From an uncultured Glaciecola sp. (GTDB taxonomy: Bacteria; Pseudomonadota; Gammaproteobacteria; Enterobacterales; Alteromonadaceae), in the NCBI RefSeq assembly GCF_937770335.1, contig NZ_CALJHY010000003.1, positions 496,001 through 560,000 of the forward strand: a stretch of DNA of 64,000 nucleotides, given 5' to 3'. Position numbers and translations under genes: made by a program. Positions 1-7,937 of this stretch are shown one piece after another; position 1 is the stretch's first letter, and each line of letters begins with the position of its first letter. The notes beneath the pieces were generated by a model that saw nothing but the letters and a program-made list of their open reading frames with translations, was not told the DNA's origin and searched no databases.

Positions 1-79
1 AAGTTAAAATATATATTTTCTCTATCAGATATATCTTTTAACTATAGCGTTAACTATCAATAAACCGCAAAGAGTAGAA

Positions 80-910
80 ATGGATTTACGCAGCCTCAAA
101 TATTTTGTTTCTGTTTATCAGCAGCGCAGTTTTAGTGCCGCAGCAAAAGTGTGCTTTATTGCTCAACCATCAATCTCATTTGCGATTGCACAACTTGAGG
201 AAAGCTTACAAACAACATTATTCAATAGACATGCTCGCGGCGTAACCCCGACCATAACGGGTGAACGTCTATTCCCTTTGGCTCAGCAACTATTGGGTCA
301 AGCCGACGCCATTGCCAATCTATTTACTGAACATAGCCGAAAGCAGCCTTTTTTATTGGGCGTAACTAAGGGCTTAGGGGTTGAACGCATGAGTGCCCTA
401 TTAAAAGACTTCACAGCATCACAAAAATTGATGGAATTAACCCTAGTTTCTCATTCACAAACATGCAATGCGCGCATTATTATGAAAGAAGAAATTAATG
501 AAAGTGAGCAGTTTATCTCCATTTGGAAGGAAGATTATTTACTCGCGTTGCCATACAACCATGTGTTGTCGCTCAAAGAAAGTATTACGTTGGCCGATTT
601 GGATGAACTTCCGTTCATTCAACGCACGCCTTGTGTGGCTTGGAGTAATTTAAACGAAACCCTAACATTAGCTGGGTTCAGTGTAGATATTAGGGCCAAA
701 ATACAAACTCTTGATTATGCTTTGGGCTTAGTTCAAGCAGGCTTAGGTTGTGCATTAGTGCCAGCATATTCAGAAATATTAAGTAAACCAGAAGTGGTAT
801 ATAGGCCAATAGAAGGCTTGCGCTTGATGCGAGAAATTGTATTTGCTTTTCAGCAATCGACTGCTGTTATTCAACAGTTACAGCAAATAGTTATTAAGCA
901 TCGCTGGTAG
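80..910 (+). CDS. LysR-family transcriptional regulator
   Basis: A 276-residue DNA-binding regulator. Residues 1-60 form the LysR helix-turn-helix (LRSLKYFVSVYQQRSFSAAA, then the QPSISFAIAQLE recognition helix); the rest is a shortened substrate-binding-like effector domain ending in a conserved 'LVQAGLGCALVPAY' stretch. The family is usually about 300 residues, so the effector domain is slightly short, mainly in its first half. The ATG at 80 has a weak AGAG-type ribosome site just upstream. No divergent partner is visible because the window begins 79 bases upstream, so its target cannot be inferred. The family call is firm; the function is unknown. Confidence 0.88.
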   Translation: MDLRSLKYFVSVYQQRSFSAAAKVCFIAQPSISFAIAQLEESLQTTLFNRHARGVTPTITGERLFPLAQQLLGQADAIANLFTEHSRKQPFLLGVTKGLGVERMSALLKDFTASQKLMELTLVSHSQTCNARIIMKEEINESEQFISIWKEDYLLALPYNHVLSLKESITLADLDELPFIQRTPCVAWSNLNETLTLAGFSVDIRAKIQTLDYALGLVQAGLGCALVPAYSEILSKPEVVYRPIEGLRLMREIVFAFQQSTAVIQQLQQIVIKHRW

Positions 911-1434
911 TTTTAGCTTCATGATTAACAATTTTAAGACTGCCTAACTTTTCTATTGTCGTTATTTTAGATACTCCCCACATACATCACATTTCACGTT
1001 TCTCAGAAAGACTTTCTTTTTTAGTAACAACAAAGACATCTAAATCTAAAAGAGATATTGGCATAGGTTGACGTTCCAAGGCATCAGAAGCGGGACTGCC
1101 TGCAGTCGCAGAGCAACAGGTGTAATTGCAACTGGATTAGTTAAAAGATTAAAGACTTATCTAGCATATTAACAATTACGCATCATTGCTGGGTAATATG
1201 AGCGGCAAGACCTTATAGTGAACTTGTTAGCTTCGATTTTTAGTCTACTCTATTAAAACTGGATTTCTAATTACAGATTAATAAGCTCTAACGATGACAG
1301 CGAATGTGAGTGTAGCATTAATAATTTAGTGATGGTTAAGTGTCAGTAAAATTTACACTTTCTTAAAATTAAAACGAAATTCAATCCAAATAAAAATTAA
1401 ACCTCTGTTTTTTATAACTAAAAAATTAATGGCA
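911..1434. other. Intergenic stretch, no gene seen
   Basis: About 520 bases between the LysR gene and the riboswitch promoter. All reading frames are short and broken, and I see no RNA gene, terminator with a U-tract or repeat. The 3' end grows AT-rich towards the candidate promoter of the riboswitch transcript. Confidence 0.5.
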
Positions 1435-1440
1435 TACAAT
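1412..1440 (+). promoter_or_regulatory. Candidate sigma70 promoter of the riboswitch transcript
   Basis: A good -10 hexamer TACAAT lies at 1435-1440, with a weak -35 (TTATAA, 1412-1417) 17 bases upstream. Transcription would start near 1447 and run into the riboswitch at 1499. The assignment rests only on hexamer match and position. Confidence 0.35.
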
Positions 1441-1498
1441 ATGCTAAGAGTAATTGAGGATGTTTAAATCAGTATGATAAAAACAATCTAAACCGAAC

Positions 1499-1574
1499 GG
1501 GTTTGTGCCAAACCTGCTGTGAAGCTGGGACGGAAAGCCAAGGGCCTTGCGAAAAGGCAGCCTAGCCATCACCC
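1499..1574 (+). ncRNA. Cyclic-di-GMP-I (GEMM-I) riboswitch candidate
   Basis: The leader folds as the GEMM-I class does. An outer helix pairs GGGT (1499-1502) plus GTG with CAT plus ACCC (ending 1574). An AAACC segment precedes a first hairpin, CCTGCT-GTGA-AGCTGG, capped by a GNRA tetraloop. The joining segment GGGACGGAAAGCC matches the class consensus (usually GACGCAAAGCC, so one base differs). A second hairpin, AGGGCCTT/AAGGCAGCCT, has an AG bulge. It ends 25 bases before the ATG of the PEP-CTERM gene, with the ribosome site AAGGA at 1587-1591 between, so control of translation or of early termination is plausible. Ligand identity is inferred from the family. Confidence 0.8.
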
Positions 1575-1599
1575 TAACATTAACACAAGGAATGATTTT

Positions 1600-2358
1600 A
1601 TGAGCTTTAAGAAAATAATTTTGGCAGCCGGTCTTTTAGCCGCTTTCTCTGCAAATGCGACAGTCATTAACGGTTCAGGTTTGCAAAACGGATTAAATGC
1701 GATCACTGACGGTAACTTTTATGACGTGAACGCGTCCCAGCATAATCCGGACGAAGTCTGGAATTTGACTGCATCAGGCGGGTCACTAAGCCGTCTTATT
1801 TTTGAGTTTGCAGGCTTTGAGAACGTTGCTTCTTTTGGTATTTACGATATTAATAACATAGGCAATACCCTTGAATTATTCAATGGCGCCGCTTGTGGCA
1901 CAGCTGATACAACGTGTACCGCGGGTAACAATATAGCGTTGACATATAATGCCACAGCAAGCTCCAACGTATTTGCTTCGGCGTTTAACATGGGTTCAGC
2001 AACATTTTCATCTCGTAATTTTGGTTATTTTTTGAATTCTGGTGATGGCATTTTCTATTCACAGAAAGCACTTAATACTGATGGACCAAATGGCGAAGCA
2101 GATCACATGGTGGCTTTCAGAGGCGACGACGCTTTACAAGTAGACATTTTTGGTGGTACTAATTACAAAACATTCAACACAGGCGAATATATTTTAGCTT
2201 GGGAAGATCTTAAATTTAACCGCAGTGATTTTGACTACTCAGATTTTGTTGTTTTAGTAGAATCAGTTGAGTCAGTTCCAGCCCCAGCTCCGCTGGCGCT
2301 ATTAGGCCTTGGTCTTATTGGTCTCGGATTAGCTCGTCGTAAACAAGTTAAATCTTAG
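1600..2358 (+). CDS. PEP-CTERM sorting-domain protein (DUF4114-like)
   Basis: An exported 252-residue protein of the exosortase/PEP-CTERM system. It has an N-terminal signal peptide (MSFKKIILAAGLLAAFSANA), a secreted body ending in a DUF4114-type segment (AWEDLKFNRSDFDYSDFVV), and a C-terminal sorting signal from about residue 226: VPAPAPLALLGLGL, hydrophobic helix, then ARRK. Such proteins are anchored and then processed by an exosortase; no exosortase gene lies in this window. I choose the ATG at 1600, preceded by AAGGA at 8 bases, over the longer frame from 1519, because the latter would translate through the riboswitch. Two cysteine-containing stretches (CGTADTTC) may form a disulfide. 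Expression is probably set by c-di-GMP through the upstream riboswitch. Likely a surface or matrix protein; the exact role is unknown. Confidence 0.85.
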   Translation: MSFKKIILAAGLLAAFSANATVINGSGLQNGLNAITDGNFYDVNASQHNPDEVWNLTASGGSLSRLIFEFAGFENVASFGIYDINNIGNTLELFNGAACGTADTTCTAGNNIALTYNATASSNVFASAFNMGSATFSSRNFGYFLNSGDGIFYSQKALNTDGPNGEADHMVAFRGDDALQVDIFGGTNYKTFNTGEYILAWEDLKFNRSDFDYSDFVVLVESVESVPAPAPLALLGLGLIGLGLARRKQVKS

Positions 2359-2401
2359 TTCTAATATAATATGAAGTAAGGTTAAATTTGCTTTAACAAA
2401 A

Positions 2402-2427
2402 AACCGAAGCTAATGCTTCGGTTTTTT
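2402..2427 (+). terminator. Rho-independent terminator of the PEP-CTERM gene
   Basis: Perfect 9-bp stem AACCGAAGC/GCTTCGGTT with a TAAT loop, running into a T-tract, 43 bases after the stop codon. Confidence 0.9.
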
Positions 2428-2745
2428 ATTTTAAACGGCTGTACTAATATTATCCAACATTTCTTATTTTGATTTATATTCAGCTATCCAGGAATGGATA
2501 AACTTTGTTTTTCCTCACTTAGCAATTGTGACCGTCGATTATTTCGGTAATGTCACTTCAGGTTTAATAACCATGGCAGAGCGTTTCTTTAAAACTTTGC
2601 CTTAATTACATTAATATCACAAAGCCGCTAATAAAGGCCTCTTTGGTGACCATGACCTCGTTTTAATTAAGTCCGTGACTTTTACAGTTTATGTTAGCGC
2701 AGACTCAAATATGTTTTTAATCAAATTTAAGTCTACTTCAACCGC
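2428..2745. other. Intergenic stretch, no gene seen
   Basis: About 320 AT-rich bases after the terminator. Only short broken frames are present, and nothing is recognised. It marks the left edge of the decayed accessory region. Confidence 0.5.
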
Positions 2746-3725
2746 TTATAAAAAGGCGCCAGTAACCAGTTTATATTTTGCTTCTAAATCGATTGGCCCG
2801 CTAGCTTCAGCAGATTGTAGAACGTCATTTTTTTGCAGTGCGACGGTTTAGAACTACAAAACAGTAATTGAATAAAACGCTCTGATTGTGCGCGAATACC
2901 ATCAATTGGATCTACAGTGCAGATTTGTGGATGATATTCTGTTTTTAAAATGATTGGGCTAGACTTATCTGACTTCAAATTTTCAGCAGCAACCGTTCGT
3001 CTGCTATTGAAAGCTCTTTTATCCAATTAGCATTTTCTTGGGACGGCGTTCTCCCGCTAAAATATATTCATGAATATACAATAGAGATGTCGATTCAACC
3101 GTGTCATGCTCTTATCGGGTATCGTCCATTTCAATGGTTCATAGTAACCAGTTATATTATCTTGGATTGGACCTGTTACATAAAACGATGGGTAGTCTTG
3201 ATTCTTCAAGTTTTGCATCGGACTGCAACTTTTGACGTAGTCGAAATGTTTTTTATTTCAATCGGATTTCCAATTTTAGACCATTCAAGTTTCGAAATAA
3301 ATAGATCTGGATTTAGGGTTTTATTCAAAATTTCGAAGGCCAGTACTAAAATAGATATTGATTTATAAAGCCTCGGTTGATTATTCAACTCAACAGCAGT
3401 AACTATGCCACCTCTAACAACATACGTAAAACCGCGATCAATTAAGCTGAAGGCACTGGTAGGAAACTCTGTTGGTTTGCCAATTCTGTAACCACCATAG
3501 ACATCTTGGTATTTAGGCTAAGGGCCTTTATCAACTAGGTCAATTCTACGAATAATAGTCGCCCGCACCATAACGCCATCATGTGACTTCACTTGCACAA
3601 TCGTTGCCACGTAGTCTTGTTTGTTAAAGCCGACAACTTCAAGCGTTGATAATATCGTTCTTGAATCATCATCAAGACCAACATCAAAAAATATTCGGGA
3701 GAGTAAGTGCCTTTAATACTTGACT
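2746..3725 (-). pseudogene. Unidentified protein gene, broken by frameshifts and stops
   Basis: Read on the minus strand, about 1 kb carries protein-like sequence split over several frames. From its 5' end: a stretch including DDDSRTILSTLEVVGFNKQD and VKSHDGVMVRATIIRRIDLV, a stop, then VYGGYRIGKPTEFPTSAFSL continuing to about 3206, a frameshift into NQDYPSFYVTGPIQDNITGY, another break, then the 2784-3026 piece with KTEYHPQICTVDPIDG, and finally DLEAKYKLVTGAFL and a stop at 2746. Periodic coding character in connected pieces argues for a decayed gene rather than chance frames. I do not recognise the family. Confidence 0.5.
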
Positions 3726-3966
3726 CTAAGCGTGTTTTTCTCAGGATTTTGGTTTTATAAAAACACCCTATATATAGCTAGAGCAAGATCAATATCGGTA
3801 AAAAATCCATCTTTAAAACGCTATTTGATGAGCTTATGAACGCCATTTTCTCACTCAGCAAGTACCTCGTAATCTATAATTCGAGATGTAAACTCTATGT
3901 CTTTCACTGACTAAACCAGCTGACTTTTATCTTCGTTTATGCATTTTATTGTTGTATGAACTCGTT

Positions 3967-4625
3967 TTAAGCTGCGAGTAATTCAGCCTCATACTCAGTG
4001 CCTTTTGTAGGCATGGCAAAAGCAGATAGCACTGTTTTTTTGGTCACGGCCACGGCTGCACATTTATTGCCTCGTCTTTCGGCCAAGGCCTTTAGCAACA
4101 TTTATTTTTTGGTTTTAGCTTCTCTTTTAACTACCTGCCTCCAGACTGACATTGCTCCGCCAATAAGCATACTCTTCCTGCATTGTTTGCCTATCGTACC
4201 CAGTTTTACCTTGCCGCCAGAGGTATGCTGAATAGGTGTTAAGCCTATACAGGCAGAGGCTGTTTAGTCTTTACTAAACGTCCCAAATTCCGCACATCCA
4301 AGTAAAACATAAAGGTTCACCGCGTTAATTCGCCCAACGCCTGCAAGTTTAAGTAACTTTTTACAGTCATGATGGGTTTGTGCGGATTGCTCCAGACACT
4401 TATCGTTGGTCGCGATAGTCTTAACCATCCACTGGAATTGTTCGTTTGCTGCATTCAATGCTTGTCGCAGCGCTGCCTGAATACTTGCCAACGCTTCGTT
4501 TTTGTCCGTTTTTGATTTTGTCTGACAGTTAATACCAATTTAGCGGAAATGACACGAGCAACATGTCCGTGCTGCCTCTATTGCTCGCTGCAGCCAATAG
4601 CTACCAAAATACCCACCATTCTAAA
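3967..4625 (-). pseudogene. IS110-family transposase remnant
   Basis: Pieces of an IS110/IS116/IS902-type transposase on the minus strand. An N-proximal part reads GHVARVISAKLV and shifts frame into TKSKTDKNEALASIQAALRQ. The middle is shortened. The C-terminal transposase_20 region follows (LLKLAGVGRINAVNLYVLLG), then FSKD and an in-frame stop, then ASACIGLTPIQHTSGGKVKL, another stop after AKTKK, and the family's usual tail (ALAERRGNKCAAVAVTKKTV, then AMPTKGTEYEAELLAA) ending at 3967. Frameshifts, at least two stops and missing N-terminal DEDD residues make it inactive. It marks past mobile-element activity in this region. Confidence 0.8.
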
Positions 4626-4633
4626 CTCTGGTT

Positions 4634-4783
4634 GTGCTACTTAATTTAAATATGCCCGATCAAGTTTGCATTAATACACATAATTAAAATTGAGCCATTC
4701 CAATACATTTGGACACTCAACAGAGTGAATTAGAATCACCTAGTGAGGTATGAATCGTCACTAGATTAAAATACACTATAAAA
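4634..4783 (+). repeat. Dispersed repeat, copy A (diverged)
   Basis: About 150 bp resembling copies at 9619-9760 and 13221-13391. Shared blocks include ATCAAGTTTG, ACACATAATTAAA, CATTTGGACAC, AGAGTGAATTA, TATGAATC and AAAATACA-TATAAA. This copy is the most diverged and lies directly beside the IS110 remnant. It contains no open reading frame. Confidence 0.65.
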
Positions 4784-5254
4784 TTATTTCCAAGTTTTTA
4801 TGACCTAGTAAAAATTAGTAAGCTCGCAGATTCTTGATCTTTTTGTAAATAAGAGGAGACTTTGTTCGTCTCATGGTGTGCGTTCGGTATTGGGCTGTGC
4901 CTAAGTTTATCAATGCAACCCAGTAGTCAACAATCTGGCTGTATTGTTGGGTAGATTGTTGAATAAATACTTACACTGCTCAAGATGAAATCGCGCGTTG
5001 TTTTTGTACTGGAAATTATTTGGAAATATAGAGCCAATCAATAATCAATTGGAGGGGGCTTTTGATTCACAAAAGTATCAACGTGAACACATCTTTTGTT
5101 GGGTAATATGCGGCTACTGCAAAAGTGCAGGAATTTATCCCACAGTTGTGGTTTTGACGATAGGTTATTGACCGAAAGCGCAGAACTTTCAATCAATAAC
5201 CTTTTCAGAGGATACTCCATATCCCAAGCCGATTACAATAAAATGTTTGACTGT
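4784..5254. other. Gene-poor stretch with a large hairpin
   Basis: About 470 bases without a convincing gene. The only structure seen is the inverted repeat at 5162-5202, listed separately. Confidence 0.5.
5162..5202. repeat. Long near-perfect inverted repeat (hairpin)
   Basis: Outer arms AGGTTATTGA/TCAATAACCT (10 bp, perfect), a 2x2 mismatch, inner arms GAAAG/CTTTC, and a 7-base loop. It has no strong T-tract on either side, so a simple terminator is unlikely. It lies just downstream of the 3' end of the convergent winged-helix gene at 5255. Confidence 0.55.
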
Positions 5255-5722
5255 TTAGGTTCTTATCTGGGTCATAATATATCCCTGGTTTCTAATTGTA
5301 ACTATTTCTAATCCAGTGCCACTGAGTAAGGTACGCAACGCTGAGACCATAACATTTACATTATTTTCAAGCTTGGAATATTCTCCCCAAGTATACTTAA
5401 GTAAATATGCCCGACTCAATATAACACCTTCATAGCGTTTGAACGCGCATAACGTTCTAAACTTTGCTTCATTTAGAGGGATTTGACGAGTCCCAATTTT
5501 TATTTTGCTGCGCGTTATAGAAACGTTTGCACTTAATTTAACTTCATACAGACTTAATGGGCACTCAAAACAATATGAAGTGCAAACTTGGGGTGTGTTT
5601 TTTAAATCATCAAATTTACTGCTATCTAGGATTTGATATGATATCAGCTCACTGCTATTTTTCAAAAGTTCGTTTTCATTAGCAATTTCGTCCATGTCTC
5701 CCATACTGTCATAACTATCCAT
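5255..5722 (-). CDS. Winged-helix (OmpR/ToxR-type) regulator with Cys motif
   Basis: A 155-residue soluble protein. A C-terminal winged-helix DNA-binding domain of the OmpR/CadC/ToxR type (Trans_reg_C) spans roughly residues 70-155, with RTLCAF, the AYLLKYTWG helix and the C-terminal hairpin EIVTIRNQGYIM. There is no receiver domain or membrane segment. Just before the domain lies C47-x3-C51-x2-C54-P55. The gene at 7289-7726 has the same arrangement and clear full-length similarity, so the two are paralogues on the same strand, about 1.6 kb apart. The Cys cluster could bind metal or sense redox state (inference). The target is unknown. Confidence 0.75.
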   Translation of the reverse strand: MDSYDSMGDMDEIANENELLKNSSELISYQILDSSKFDDLKNTPQVCTSYCFECPLSLYEVKLSANVSITRSKIKIGTRQIPLNEAKFRTLCAFKRYEGVILSRAYLLKYTWGEYSKLENNVNVMVSALRTLLSGTGLEIVTIRNQGYIMTQIRT

Positions 5723-6241
5723 TTATATACTCCTGTTACTTACGCAAAAAAGCAAACCGCTTTTCACTCCCTGTAACCTATAAAATAACTCATTAAATAA
5801 AATATTGATTCTCTCCTGACACCTTTACTTTTTAGTTTTCAAATAGGCAGCAGGCAAAAGTCAAAATAAAGATATACGATTATTTGCAATTTTAAACTTG
5901 ATTATTGTAAAGGTTTCTTGTAGGGATTTCGATATACTTGTTCATACGCAAAACGGCCTTTAAAAAACATAAAATAAGGCTCATATTCTTGCATTTAGAG
6001 GTGTTTCATTAAAATAAATGAACAGTCAAAATATTATTCAATTAACCCTCGAGTCTTTAATGTCCATAAACGTCACATATGTCTCAACACTCAAGTAAGA
6101 AGTAAATCAATGGATCAGATTTAGAAATATAAAGTGTGCTACTGAATGTTGATAATGGGATATGACTTCTAGTTACTTCATTTTATTTACTAAATTATTT
6201 TTATTAGGTTTATTTTCAAAAAAACTGTTAAACATAAAAAT
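5723..6241. other. AT-rich intergenic stretch, no gene seen
   Basis: About 520 bases between the paralogous regulator and the three-gene c-di-GMP module. No convincing frame, terminator or repeat is seen. It must contain the promoter of the 5255-5722 gene on the minus strand. Confidence 0.5.
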
Positions 6242-6610
6242 TCAAGTACCATAGAAATCCATTTGGCTTTCATTATCTAATTCACTACTTTCATTTTTAC
6301 CCTCATTCCAACTATCATTTAGCATCATGTCTTGTATGAAATCGATTTCGTCTCTGTTTAAGAGTGAAGCGATATGTGCCGTCTTAACATGCTTGAGTCT
6401 GCTTTCAGCAACTACCGAAGCAATTGCTTCTACCGCATCAGAACAGAATTGCAGTTTTTCTTCTGCACTGGATGTGCCAACACCTTCCATAGTGAGTAAT
6501 TGAGAACAGCTGATCGCGAAAGTTATCTTTTCGTTGTCACTGCCTATTCGTCGATAGGAATGTATCAACGATATTAGATTCAAAGTAGTTTGGTCCAATT
6601 GAGGGTTCAT
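6242..6610 (-). CDS. Small conserved-looking protein of unknown function (EAL operon)
   Basis: A 122-residue, acidic, mostly helical protein that I do not recognise. It has no signal peptide, membrane segment or Cys cluster. The C-terminal 25 residues are acidic and probably disordered (WNEGKNESSELDNESQMD). Its ATG follows the stop codon of the EAL gene after two bases (TGA-TT-ATG), so it is almost certainly co-translated with the phosphodiesterase. The context suggests a partner or modulator of that enzyme or of the regulator encoded first in the operon; this is inference. Confidence 0.65.
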   Translation of the reverse strand: MNPQLDQTTLNLISLIHSYRRIGSDNEKITFAISCSQLLTMEGVGTSSAEEKLQFCSDAVEAIASVVAESRLKHVKTAHIASLLNRDEIDFIQDMMLNDSWNEGKNESSELDNESQMDFYGT

Positions 6611-6612
6611 AA

Positions 6613-7302
6613 TCAGGAAACGGCACTATTTTTAATTTCATTAAAAAAGTAGCCCTGCATCAAACACTTCTGTTCTTTGCAAAAAATATATTTTTCAAAA
6701 CTGTCAACTCCTTCGATTACCACGATATCAGACTTCCGTTTCATCATCCTTATCATCCCTTTTAATAAGCTCTGGTCGCTTTTATATAGATCCCAAAAAA
6801 GCTCTTTTGACATTTTTACACCATCAAAATTTATCACATTCATGACATCAAAATTTGACCGTTCTGTTCCAAAGTCATCTAGCCAAATACGAACTCTAGG
6901 ATTTTTTCTAATTTCATTTAAGCGGTCTTGAATATGAATGATGGATTGTAATGGACTGCTTTCAACTAATTCCAATATAACCGTATCACCGCCAAACTCT
7001 GATAACAGCATCTCAACGTAACGTGACTTTAAAAAAGCAATATTCACATTGAGCGAGACGGCGGCTGTTGTTTTCGTTTGTAGATTTTCTAATGCATGGC
7101 GATAAATTATATAGGTTTCGCGAGTGCTTAAATTATCAAAAAATTGAGTGGAGCATGTTTGTCTCTCACCTTGAATTACAATGCATAAAATCTCATAGAT
7201 ACTGCGTTTATTCGATATACAATCAGTTATTAACTCAACTCTAGGATAAACAATATGCTCTCTACTCTCATGAGAGATGGATATTGGCTCAATTGTTATC
7301 AT
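6613..7302 (-). CDS. EAL-domain cyclic-di-GMP phosphodiesterase (divergent)
   Basis: A 229-residue stand-alone EAL domain without GGDEF, sensor or membrane parts. The signature residues expected for c-di-GMP hydrolysis can be placed: E37 in EIL (for EAL), N85 in SLNVN, E111 in LELVES, D142-D143 in LDDFGTE, K163 in GVKMS, E187 in IEGVD and Q206 in MQGYF. Oddities are EIL for EAL, loss of the Arg that normally follows (EALxR), and DDFGTE for DDFGTG, so activity may be reduced or the protein may act as a c-di-GMP receptor or by protein contact. It starts within the last 14 bases of the winged-helix gene and is followed two bases later by the 122-residue gene: a compact three-gene operon. Confidence 0.82.
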   Translation of the reverse strand: MITIEPISISHESREHIVYPRVELITDCISNKRSIYEILCIVIQGERQTCSTQFFDNLSTRETYIIYRHALENLQTKTTAAVSLNVNIAFLKSRYVEMLLSEFGGDTVILELVESSPLQSIIHIQDRLNEIRKNPRVRIWLDDFGTERSNFDVMNVINFDGVKMSKELFWDLYKSDQSLLKGMIRMMKRKSDIVVIEGVDSFEKYIFCKEQKCLMQGYFFNEIKNSAVS

Positions 7303-7726
7303 TGTGATTTAGTCCTTTAGCGACGCTGCTCATTCCGTAGCCTTTGCCGTGAATAGTTAGTATTTGCAAATCAGATTTATTCGACAGCAAGCCTCTTAAT
7401 TCTGATATTGCAACGGTCACGTTATTTTTAACTGTATTTTTTTCACCCCAACCATAGAAAAGTAAAAAATCTCTACTTAAGACTTTGCCTTGATTATCGT
7501 GGAGGGCACAGAGGACACGAAACATAGCATTAGATATCCTGTGTTTCTTGCCAGCTATTAACATTGTATTTGGTTCGATAAAAACATCTGTACCAATATA
7601 AATTGGCGTTATGCACTTTGGGCAGACAGCACAATCATCAGAACACCAAGTTAGTTTTGGTGTGTGCTGATATCTCGTGTCCGTCGCACTTTTCTCACTA
7701 AATATTTTACTTATATAGCCATTCAT
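7289..7726 (-). CDS. Winged-helix regulator with C-x3-C-x2-C-P-x-C motif
   Basis: A 145-residue soluble regulator, first gene of the operon with the EAL protein. The C-terminal OmpR/CadC-type winged helix (about residues 50-138) shows MFRVLCAL, the DFLLFYGWG helix, NNVTVAISELRGLL and the hairpin ILTIHGKGYGM. The N-terminal part carries C28-x3-C32-x2-C35-P-x-C38, a zinc- or iron-sulfur-type spacing. The paralogue at 5255-5722 keeps the first three Cys and the Pro. The 3' end overlaps the EAL start, so translation is coupled. Likely a regulator working with local c-di-GMP turnover; ligand and targets are unknown. Confidence 0.78.
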   Translation of the reverse strand: MNGYISKIFSEKSATDTRYQHTPKLTWCSDDCAVCPKCITPIYIGTDVFIEPNTMLIAGKKHRISNAMFRVLCALHDNQGKVLSRDFLLFYGWGEKNTVKNNVTVAISELRGLLSNKSDLQILTIHGKGYGMSSVAKGLNHNDNN

Positions 7727-7865
7727 AATAATAAATGCCTTTGATGCGCAACCACGGCCACCCTGTTATTTAGGTATTAAATGTAATACAAGGTTTGTAT
7801 GTTCCACAAAATACGACCTAACGAAGAAGAAAGACAAGTTAGCTTTTTAGATTGGCTACTACAAT

Positions 7866-7937
7866 ATTTATTAATTTTATTAATTTTATTAACTTTATTA
7901 ATTTTATTAATTTTATTAATTTTATTAATTTTATTAA
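7866..7937. repeat. Tandem 9-bp repeat, 8 units of TTTTATTAA
   Basis: Eight consecutive 9-mers: the first is ATTTATTAA, the fourth CTTTATTAA, the other six identical. Because 9 is a multiple of 3, all frames stay open across it, giving meaningless Leu/Ile-rich and Asn-Lys-Ile-rich translations. It lies 140-210 bp upstream of the start of the winged-helix/EAL operon, so unit-number change would alter spacing to any upstream element. Confidence 0.9.

Noticed and set aside
1519-1599. N-terminal extension of the PEP-CTERM gene to an ATG at 1519
   Set aside because: It would translate the conserved riboswitch core. The ATG at 1600 has a good ribosome site and begins a normal signal peptide.
5162-5202. 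Integron attC site
   Set aside because: The hairpin lacks the RYYYAAC/GTTRRRY core-site pair, despite the nearby tyrosine-recombinase remnant.
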